A stretch of 64,000 nucleotides of DNA from Amphiura filiformis. Lineage: Eukaryota > Echinodermata > Ophiuroidea > Amphilepidida > Amphiuridae. The translations under genes and the position numbers were made by a program. Numbering within the stretch: the first letter of the stretch is position 1; each line of letters begins with the position of its first letter. A model generated the notes under the pieces. The model was not told where the DNA came from. It ran no database searches and saw only the letters and a list, made by a program, of their open reading frames with translations. Below are positions 1 through 11,200 of the stretch, in pieces. Location of the stretch: contig NC_092629.1 of NCBI RefSeq assembly GCF_039555335.1, positions 7,363,432-7,427,431 of the forward strand, given 5' to 3'.

Positions 1-1477
1 AAAGTGAGGGGATGAGGTTGTCAATCAGGTTACCCACCTTTAATTAACGTGCACACATAGCCTGACACATCATGGGCCTGGCCCTAGCTGTTCCTTCCTC
101 ACAGTAGGGCCATGACTTCCATACTATTGCAAAAAGCGGGGCACCGCCTCACGGAACTCATGTCGCAGTTTCAAAGGTTCACCCTGCATTCATAAAAGTA
201 CTCACATGTTCAGTTTTGTGATATTATCCTTAAAAATAACACTCCCTGCATCTTCACAGCAAAAAAAATGCAATTTCCTCGCCACCGTCATGACGGTATA
301 CTCATAAAAATCTCAACTTTCTTTGAGTAAAGTGGGGGGCTGATGCTGTGGATCACAAAATGCCCTATTCATCAAAATAACTTTCATCCATTTATAAACA
401 CATTGCAATCACTTTTTCTTGTTTCTCAAGCTAGCTAGGGTTGTTTTTTAAACCCCATTAGATTTCAAACTCCCATGAGACATGTCATGAGACAAATTTA
501 TTTTTTTTGTACTGGTAATTAAAATGAACTTACACTGTATAAAAGTTATAAATTATAACTTTACCCAGCATAAAACACACCAAACAAACAAAATAACAAC
601 GTAGTTTACAAATAACTTTTTATCATTCTTTTATGTCAAAAATCAAACATTACACATCATTTTTATTGCAAAAAAGAGAAACAAGTTCAGTCATTTGTAT
701 TTGGTCAAGAATCCTATTTAATTTTAGTTATATTTTAAAATGACTGAACGATTGCATACATTGCTAAGTCATGAAAATTATATGAATGAACCCTGTTCAT
801 ACATACATTCTAACATGTGCTGAACATTATTTTCCTCCACAACTTAAAAAACAATCATTTATAGCCAATTTAACCCATTGTGGGAAGTTTTTCCAACAAA
901 TGCAGGCTGCCAGTCGATCATCTGCCAGTCATGCATAGCTTGATATGCATGATCGCCCGGTAGCCTGAATTTGTTTGAAAAATGTTCCACACTCATTGGT
1001 TCTGGTGCAGCTTGTTTATGACCCAAAAACTGGGCATTAAAATTGCTATGCAAAATGTGCAATAACCTCCATATAGACCTAGTCCCCTACGTATAATTTG
1101 CGATTTATTCCGTATTCATTACATGATAATGATTTAGGGGAGTAGGTATTTACAAAAAATCAAAGTTTCTCAGAGGGGCTTTGCGGTGAAGGGCTTAATG
1201 GCTAAAATCGCCAAAAAAAGGCTGATTTTACATGATTTTTAACAATGTGCCCCTAAAGCCCCCCCCCGGCCCGGACACGCCACTGTTCACACACCTTAAA
1301 TCGTCTGTCTGAGTGCAATTACTCAATTCCTAAACTTCTTACTGAGTGCAATAATAGCACACCTGACAGCCTGCCTTAACATTTCCAGAAGTGTGATTTG
1401 TAGCATGCCTGTTATTTTCAAAATACTACATGTGTTGAATAGTGTTGAATATTTTTGTGTTTTTCATCTTTTCACAG

Positions 1478-1660
1478 GTTGAGATAATAACGACATTTAA
1501 AGCCTAGGTTTTGCAATTTTGAATCCAAAAGAAGTTAACTACCCTGTTATGTATAGACGGCTCTGTTTTACCTGTATTTACGCTATACCCCTATCTACCT
1601 CATGCTGGTGTGACAAGTCCTGACGTGTTTACACGTATCATACAAACCTGGTTATTCATC
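1478..1660 (+). other. Probable 5' UTR part of the first coding exon
   Basis: A pyrimidine tract followed by TTTTCACAG|GT at 1469-1477 looks like a 3' splice site 183 bp before the start codon, so an upstream non-coding exon may exist. No TATA box or clear promoter was identified in 1-1477. Confidence 0.4.
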
Positions 1661-2215
1661 ATGGCAAGTAGTGCTGAATTGGAGCAGGCATGCGGCGCCA
1701 TTAAAGAATCTCACGATGTCTCGGTACGTGTGACGTCAACGAATGAACTTGTTGCATCGTTAGAAAGCTTACCATCTACGGTAGCATCATGCAGTACAGC
1801 AGCGCTTACAGACAGCAATGTACAGTTACTTATAAACAGCACGTCCATGGGGCCAACTTTAACCATGCAACAAACTCAATTAGACTTGAGCGATGTCAAC
1901 GTAGTACAAACAAATACCGATATAGCCAGCGAAGATTCTACGTTTTCGGAATGCAACAGTGAGGAACTGGCGTCGCCGTTGAACGGTGGTGAAGACGGCG
2001 ACTCAACAGACATTTCAACTCCATTAGGTCTACCTCAGACTAGTTTACTATTTGTCAATCTCCCAGTGCCTACGCAGTACGTACTGATAGATCCGTCCCG
2101 TTCACAGCAGCTGTTACGATTGGCGAGAATGCTCACGCTAATCTGATAAGCGCCACTCAGGAGAGTATTGCCAGAGAGTTTGGAAATGTAGCAAAGCCAA
2201 CAGTAAAGTCTACAG
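1661..2215 (+). CDS. ZNF410: ZNF410-like coding exon 1: N-terminal region with a single-base frameshift
   Basis: The ATG at 1661 is chosen because it has a strong Kozak context (A at -3, G at +4) and the next upstream ATG (1602) stops after three codons. The reading frame runs through an acidic Ser/Thr-rich region containing QTSLLFVNLP, comparable to the human ZNF410 stretch around SFILLNL. At about 2123-2126 the frame is lost and would end at TGA 2144. The next frame, from 2125, reads ENAHANLISATQESIARE, clearly homologous to human AHDSLIAATRAQLAK, and runs open to a good donor (CAG|GTTAGT) at 2215/2216, phase 1. Restoring one base aligns LLRLA-ENAHANL with the human sequence without a gap. 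A cryptic intron here would have to be under 60 bp and would disrupt that alignment. Confidence 0.85.
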
Positions 2216-5200
2216 GTTAGTCATTAATAACAACCAGTCTAAAACAGCCCAGCCTATTGGTCAAGATCAGGGGTGGAGGTCTTCTAAATGAAAGAGCCCA
2301 ACTTATTGGTGTAGATCAGGGGTGGGAGTTCTTCAAAGTGAAAGAGCCCATCTTATTGGTCAAGATCAGGGATGGAGGTCTTCAAAATGAAAGAGCACAT
2401 CTTATTGGTGTAGATCAGGGGTGGGAGGTCTTCAAAGTGAAAGGGCCCAGCTTATTGGTCTAGATCAGGGGTGGAAGTTATCTTCAAAGTGAAAGGGCCC
2501 AGCTTATTGGTCTAGATCAGGGGTGGAGGTCTTCAAAATGAAAGAGCACATCTTATTGGTCTAGATCAGGGGTGGGAGGTCTTCAAAGTGAAAGGGCCCA
2601 GCTTATTGGTCTAGATCAGGGGTGGAAGTTATCTTCAAAGTGAAAGGGCCCAGCTTATTGGTCTAGATCAGGGGTGGAAGTTATCTTCAAAGTGAAAGGG
2701 CCCAGCTTATTGGTCTAGATCAGGGGTGGAGGTCTTCAAAATGAAAGAGCACATCTTATTGGTCTAGATCAGGGGTGGCCCCGGGTGGGAGGTCTTCAAA
2801 GTGAAAGAGCCCAACTTTATTGGTCTAGATCAGGGGTGGGAGGTCTTCAGAGTGAAAGAGCCCATCTTTAATGGTCTAGATCAGGGGTGGGAAGAAATGG
2901 CTAAAACTTGATTTTCAAACAAGAGAACATAGACGTGTACAGCGTAGATAACATTGTCATGCAACCGCTTGATCCATCACTACGGAAGTAGTTGTGACCT
3001 CGGACTACGATAGCGAATGGGTAGGACAACGACTGAGTAGTACATTGTACTAATTAACCTTGTACATGGGTGATATTATATAGTATAATACAACTTGAAA
3101 TACAATAAGTCTCTGTGGGGAAACAGAAAGACATCACATGATGAATAAGTATTTCAATATTTCTTTTTTATGCAGCTGAGCGTGTGTATAAGTGTGAGGA
3201 GTGCAGTAGGATCTTCAAGTCCCATAGCCACTACAGATATCACCAGGAAACACATAAAGGCAACAAAGTACTCAAATGTAACGTGGATGGCTGTAACAGG
3301 AAATTTGCTTGGCCAGCACACCTCAAATATCACCTCCGAACACATCAGTAAGTGTGGGGGAAGGAGGGGGAGATTTGTGGGAGGGAGGAGTGGGACACAG
3401 GTCTTGTAGAGCCTGATGCACCATTGTAGTGTGAATGGCTATTAATAATAGGAACTTTGTTTGACCATGGCCATCACCACAGAACATATCAGTAAATCAT
3501 CAGGTAAATCTAGTGGCGGCGCCATGGAGGGGGGCATGAGGGGGCAAATGCCCCCAGTCAGAACTTTTTCCCCAGTAAAAACCCAAAATTGCGAAAATTA
3601 CCACTTTTTGCTGCAATTTTATGCAAAATTTATAGATTTTACCCCCGAAATTCACTTTGCCCCCTCAATGCCCCCCTCCTCAATTTCCTGGCACTGCAAC
3701 TGGGTAAAGCTTAAAGTAGAGGAGGGGAACTTGGGAGAGGGATGAGGGTCTTGCAAGTTGCATACAAGGCCGAGACTGATACTCAAATTTTGCGGTGTGG
3801 ATCGATGTATTAGAAATTTGCTTGGCCCACACACCTCACATACTCCACCTTCGAAAACACCAATCTTTAATTATGGAGAGACGAAGGAGAAGGATCTTAT
3901 CAAGAATGATACTTAATTATGTTATATTACACAGGAATGACCGTCCATATGCTTGCACAACCCCTCACTGCCAGAAACAATTCTACACGGTACAAAGCTT
4001 GAAAGTTCACATGAGAACTCACACAGGGCACAAACCATTCAAGTGTGACAGCTGTGACAAGAGGTTCACTACGGCAGGGAACTTGAAAAACCATGTCAGG
4101 ACTCATACAGGTGAGTAATATGACTCAATGAAGGTGTGATAGAGGGTGAGGGAGAACTCACATGGGACACAAAGATGTTTACCTCAAATGGCACGCTTGC
4201 AGCACAGGGTTCAATTCTCCCAGAATTTGACAAAATATGTTTTGAGATTCTGACGAATCCAGGTACGGCAACATTTTTGTGGTCTTCAGCAATTTGCACA
4301 TTGGGCTATTCCAGCTGAAATCCATACACCCCCTGTGGAAGACATGACCTTAATCTCTCACACAGGGAGTGTGAATTTCATATTGAGTCACACATTCCAG
4401 TAATCCCATGAAATTCACTTTTCCTGCGTTGAAGATTTAAGGTCTTCCATAGAGGTTGCAGTAACGTAGCCAGCGGGGGTAGCCAGCAAGAAAGCTGGAA
4501 TAGCCCATTAGGCCAACAAAAAAAATTTGTTGTGTTGCCCTCAACCGCCCGACCCTAAATCCTGAAAAATCAGGGTCGCATTTTTTTTTTTTTTTGAATG
4601 ATGATTAATACAGATTTGTTCAAAAAATCAATGTTTTTCACTTAAAGGTGAACCTCGTTGAAAATAAAGTTATATATCAATGGAAAGCTTATGATGTCAG
4701 GATATTAAAAATGATTTTTTCCGATTTTTTGATGGCCAATAAAGCTGAAAAATTAAAAAATGATTGTAATTTTTGGTCTTTTTCAAAGCGCCCAAAAGCA
4801 CCCAAATCAATCGTCTATGACCTTGGGAATGCTCGTGGCGTAAGCTCAGGGTTACGCGAGTCACGTGATCTTACTCGAAGCGTGTAAACAAGACTTGCTT
4901 CCTGTACTTTGCAAGCTGCCCGGCAAGTCTGATTTTCACAATAAAGCTTGAAATTAGAGGAATCTTCAAGTTGCTGGTTCCTTCTTTATATATTAGAAAT
5001 AATAGAATTATTGTCAACACATAAATTTTCCGTAAATTTTTGACAAAATTAGTCATAACTGGCTGGGTATAACTGGGTAATTGAGTTTGAATTTCGCGCT
5101 GGGATCAATCCCATGCGCAAATGCTTGCTGCTACCGATGTCATTGACTGAATAATCATGATCGAATAACAAATTAAATACTTGTTTGTGACATTCCCTAT

Positions 5201-8200
5201 ATATTCTTGATTCATTGTAAAATGTCTGATTAAAAAATATCGTCTTGCAGTAATCCAAAAATTAATAAAAAACCGCCGATTGCATCAAATCCAGCCCATA
5301 TAAAGGTTTTCATATTTAGCGTATTGCGGTAATACATTCTTTCCACACAATCGCGATTAAAAGAAACAGATACTCGGGCAGATACTTTATTTTAAAATAA
5401 ATACAATTTAGGCTTAGTAGACCGTTATTTGATGGAATTCTAAAATCTGAATAAAATTAAAATATTGTCACTTGTGTCATGATTCTTTAATGATAGTACA
5501 ATCAGTGTATGGTACTGAAAAAGTGAAACATTCATGTTTTATGGATTACCGAACACGATCGTAAATTGCTGCTGAAGTGCAGGGACGGATATGCACAAAC
5601 ACAGCGACTCGCTTGGGCTTCGTCCTCTGTGTTTCATGGGGTGTTTCAGCAAATTTGATCAATCGTTCCCTTATATTTGGAACATTTACAGGAATAAATT
5701 TTGCTGATGAAGTAGCAATAAGTTGGAAATATCAGAATGTGAATATCAAATTGGTCATTTTGTCTGCAAGTACAGTACAGTCGCAGATACCAAACACTCG
5801 GCGTAGTGAGACTCAGTCAGTCACTGAGCTCATCCCGTATGTATCTATATACAGTTCGCCTATCATACATGACCGGTTGTAAAGCTAAGAAATAATTAAA
5901 AAATCCTGTACATGTACCTTATTCTATTCCTTCATTTTCTCATTGTGATAAGTTCATCTCAACTTGGTGTGACGAGCACTAGCAGTTATTTTTTTGTAAT
6001 CTGTTTTCATTCCGGTTCTTGGCTAATCTTCGCTCTTCGTGCTTTTACTGTAATATTCCCTATGCATATCGTGGATGGCTTGGCCTATCCCAAATCACCC
6101 GCCAGCACTTCCCCATTTTTAAATCCACACACTTTATTCAGGAACTTCATTCTTAATTTGATCATGATATTTCCTTCATATTATTCTTATTTTATTGAAG
6201 ATAGTTTTTTTTTTATTTAAGTTGACAATGACTGAATTCGTGCATTGTACCGATGCATGCCACAGTAATACACGGACATTGTGTTTACAATCAAACCCGG
6301 AAGTAACTGTGTGTCCCTGGGCTGACGCCATCAACGAAAGCGCCCAATTTGAACGATTTCGTTTTGTAATTTAGGGGGTGCCAAAATCCAATCTTTGCAT
6401 GGAGATTATGTCTAGCCTGGTACGCTATGCAAATAAAAAATATTCTTTTCTGCTTCCTGACATCATAAGCTTTCCATTGATATATAACTTTATTTTCAAT
6501 GAGGTTCACCTTTAAATCTTTAATTTCAAACTTGTTCGGACTTGGGATCTTGATGGCGCAGCCCGTTATGATGCTTTGAAGTTTGCACGAGGGCGCTTTT
6601 CATCAAATCATTGGATTTGCTGATTTTGTCGCCATCTAGATCCCATTTTTTTTCTTGGTTTTTGTAATGTAACCATTTGGTACTTTAAAAAAATGCAAAA
6701 TGCAGGTTGGGATAATGATGGCGCACAATGTTATGCACCTCCAAAGTTTACCATTTGCAAGTAAGGCTCAGAGAGGCTGAAATTTCAAGAATTTTTTCAA
6801 GCTGAACGAGGGCGCTGTGCACGCTCATATTTTACATGTGAGTTGTTGGTGCTAATATGTACCAAAATTATTTTTTAGAGACAATTCTATTTTTTTTTTT
6901 TATCGCAAATCCGTACATAATAAGGGAGATTGGCTCTTAATTTATATCTAACAGGTCAAAAGAAGTCAAAATTGACAATATGTCCCCTAACTGAAGAAGC
7001 ATTATTTAATATTTGGGGGGATTTTTAAAAACTGAAGGTTTGAAAAAAAAAAAAATCCGACCGTCCGACCCAAATTTCCCATTTTCCCACTTGAGGGCAA
7101 CACAACAATATTTTTTTTTTTTGCCTTACTGTGCTTGCATATTTATCATGATCATGGGATGACATTGGCAAAACATTACTCCCTGTTGATTGAACATGGT
7201 TATTGATTTTAGTATAGCAAATATGACATAGAGATAGCGCTGTATGTCGCTCATGGAGGGGAACAAGGGTATTCCCAGATTATTTTTACGTGCAGTTGAA
7301 GTATGATTTAGAGTGTGTGCTTGTTGCAATAAAAGCATGTAACATGTTGCACTGAAAATGTGTGCTAAGTGCCACACTTGGCTGCAATATTTCGAGGTTG
7401 ATGTACCAACCTGACATTCTATAGATGGAGAGTGGGCTGGGGTCAGGATCATACAAGCATAGTGGGAAACATGATTGTGACGAAACTTAAGGGAACTGGA
7501 ATGAGCGTTTTGAGCGTTTCGACAGCATTTTTTGTGGGACTTGAGAGCACATCAGACCTATCGAATTGCATTCTGAATACGAAGAATGTCTTTCTGATAT
7601 CAAATAATTTTCATTTTATGAAATTCACGATATAATACAAATTTTATGACAAATTATTAAAATTTGATATTTTTCACATTTTGGAGATTATTTTATAGTA
7701 TTTTCAAAGTAAATTTTATAAATTTAATGATATAGTCTTAAAGTGTATGTAGCTGGGAGGAAAAGCTGACGATCAGTTGGAAATTTTGACCTTTCATATT
7801 GAAGATATGGATTTTTTCCCCAAAAGACCCAATATTTTTTGGTGTTTTGGGAAAAAAATCCATATCTTCAATATGAAAGGTCAAAATTTTCAATTGATCG
7901 TCAGCTTTTCATCCCAGCTACATACACTTTAGGTAGAAATCATCAGATTTATAACGTTTACTTCGAGTACTGTTAAATATCAAAATATCAATTTTTAATG
8001 ATTTTCATATTCAGAATGCAATTCGATATGTCTGATGTGCTCTAATGTCCCACAATAAATACTGTCCAAACGTTCATACCCCAGCCCTTAACCATCCTCT
8101 ATTAAATTGGAAAAATGCTGGTTGATCAATAAATTAGTGGGGTTATTAGTATCTATAAGTTGCATAATAAAAGGAATAACACGTTTTAAACTTTGCTTTA

Positions 8201-11200
8201 AATTTGTTTTTTTAGGAGAAAAACCCTACTGTTGTGATTTTGGTGAATGTAGACTCAGCTTTGCAGAGAAATCCAGTCTACGCAAGCATAAGCTAACACA
8301 CACAGGTATGGACAGTGACATCACCAGGAAACATTGAAATGGGGAGGGGGGGGGGCCAAAATTGGTCAAATTAGTAATTGAGGTCAAAGGTTACACAAGG
8401 GGATTAAGTTTGCTTTAATCAAGTCATAAAATATCACATAATGTTCCTCTGCTCCCAAGGAATAAAAATGTCAATGGCTGTGTATCTCCACGATGTCTAA
8501 TTAATGAGATATAGGTCAAAGGGTATTAATAACAATAATACATGGGTCAAATTTCAAAATGCTCCAAATTGAATATTTCACTTGATTAGCCTGTAAGGGA
8601 CAAAGCAAAAGTTGGATGACGTCCTTCGTTAGGAGGCTGACCAACTCCCTCCCTCCCTCCCTAAAAGGTAAGTGTGAAATGTTAAAAAAATTCCAACCCG
8701 ATCAACTTTGACCAATATTTAAACTATTTTTTACAAACATAATCAGATTTTTTGACCCCCTCAAGAAAGCTGTTGTTTATAGGATGTCATCAAACTTCTG
8801 GTTTGTTCCTGAAGTAATTGATTAATTAATAAACTATAATTGAAGACAGATAAAAAGACTAGTTTGTGTCTGACGTTATCTGTCAATCAAACTCGAGCAC
8901 AGTTAATTACAAGTGCCTTGATGATGATGAGTTGCTGAACGCGGCAGTAAAACCGGGTCGCCTGGCGCCTTATTGTTAATTTTGTAGGTCTTCCGAAGGC
9001 ACCATGTCAACAATGCCTAGAAAAGTTGCTTTTTGCCTTGTAAAAGTACGTAATTTTCCCCCATTTTCTGCTATTCCTTTCTCCGATCTGCACCAGATAA
9101 ATCAACTTTCCTTTTACGCGTAATTAACCAATCAAGGATCGCAGGGAATTTGATTGACAGTAACGTCAGATGCAAACTAGTCTTTTTATCTGTCTTTCAT
9201 TATATTGATTAACTGATTTTTATTTCAGGTGACAAGCCCTATGAATGCGAGCTGTGCGGAAAGCTATTCTCTCAAAGCGGGAGTCGCAATGCGCACAAGA
9301 AGCGCCAACATGGGTTGTCATTGCAGAGAGGCCTAGACCGTTTCAAAGATGATGATGGTCTTGGGTTAAATGGTGAAATACTATCTGTTCAACAAGAAGC
9401 TGAGATGCATTTGAATGGTAAGAAGAACCTAGCAGGAACTGCCTTTTGAGGAGAGTGAGAGCAATAGCTGTACTGCTCTCCTTAAATATGATATAGGAGA
9501 GTGATTTTTAGCTCTCCTTAGTTGACCATTCTGTCCTTACATTCTATTGTAAATGCTCTAAACAGCTCTCCTTGAAGGCTCCAGAAGAGCTATTCAGCAT
9601 ATTCCAAAATACAGTCCCTGACCCAGTGGTGCCAACGCCGTGCCTTAGGCGCACAATTGGGCTACTTGGCGATCACTTGCCGCTACTCAAAAAAGCATGC
9701 CGCTACTTGTCTAAAATTGGGCTACTTTTGTCAGTCTCAGGCCGCGGCACTAATTTGATGTATTTTCCTTTCAAATTAGCCGATTTGTAAAGGTTTCGAG
9801 TCTTTGAAGGTCCAAATTGAAATTACAATGGGTTTTGTGACCATTTATTGATCGGTCAGTAACTTCCCAGTAAGTACCGGAAGTTTCAAAGTCAAGTGCT
9901 TTTCCGCCTAATTGGGTGTTTTATGTTAAAATTGGGTAAATCCGCCCAAATATCCGGTATTAGGCGCTTTTTGAAGCTTAAAAATTGGGCTACTTGAGAA
10001 TCCTTTACCGCGGCCTGGCGAGTCAATGCGCCTTGCCTGACCTAGTGGGTGTGGACGGCGGAGGGGTCATTTGCTGTTTTTGTTATTTGTGTCCAAGAAA
10101 ACATTGTTAAGGCATGTCAGAGGGGAGCATGACCTAGCAGCGTTTCACTCAAATATTTTGATGTTCCTTAAATATTTCGTAAAAGACAAGTAAAGATGAC
10201 ACTCAAGAGGAATTTTATCGGTTCTATAAATGATAAAGGTTATCCCAAGTGTTTATATAAGGGGTGTTAATTCTGCCCCATGTCTATTATTTTTCTCAGG
10301 GTGTGGGTCTGACCTCTGCCCACTCCACAGTGGATAAATTGTGTTGCATAGAAATGTACACTTATTACTTAATATGATAATTGGTTGTATTGTGTTCCAG
10401 ATATGAATCTACACAGACAGCATGAAGAGGATGACCCACCAGTTAGTATGACAGAAATCAGTGTGAGGGAGGATGTCGTCAGTAGCGCTCATACGTCAGT
10501 GTCTGATAATATAACGTTATCACATACCATGCTTGAAGGTTGGTATAATGGGGGCTAAATGGGGTAGCTCTGTATGGGGATCAGTGTGAGGGAGGATGTC
10601 GTTAGTAGCGCTCATACGTCAGTGGCTGATAATATAACCTTATCACATACCATGCTTGAAGGTTGGTATAATGGGGGCTAAATGGGGTAGCTCTGTATGG
10701 GGATCAGTGTGAGGGAGGATGTCGTCAGTAGTGCTCATACGTCAGTGGCTGATAATATAACTTTATCACATACCATGCTTGAAGGTTGGTATAATGGGGG
10801 CTAAATGGGGTAACTCTGTATGGGGATCAGTGTGAGGGAGGATGTCGTCAGTAGTGCTCATACGTCAGTGGCTGATAATATAACCTTATCACATACCATG
10901 CTTGAAAGTTGGTATAATGGGGGCTAAATGGGGTAGCTCTGTATGGGGATCAGTGTGAGGGAGGATGTCGTTAGTAGCGCTCATACGTCAGTGGCTGATA
11001 ATATAACCTTATCACATACCGTGCTTGAAGGTTGGTATAATGGGGGCTAAATGGGGTAGCTCTGTATGGGGATCTGTGTGAGGGAGGATGTCGTCAGTAG
11101 GGCTCATACGTCAGTGGCTGATAATATAACCTTATCACATACCATGCTTGAAGGTTGGTATAATGGGGGCTAAATGGGGTAGCTCTGTATGGGGATCAGT

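Noticed and set aside
1610-1660. Upstream extension of exon 1 frame beginning at a GTG
   Set aside because: Not a eukaryotic start codon; the ATG at 1661 has the good Kozak context.
2257-2463. Open frame through the intron 1 minisatellite
   Set aside because: Simply translates the tandem repeat, within an intron bounded by good splice sites.
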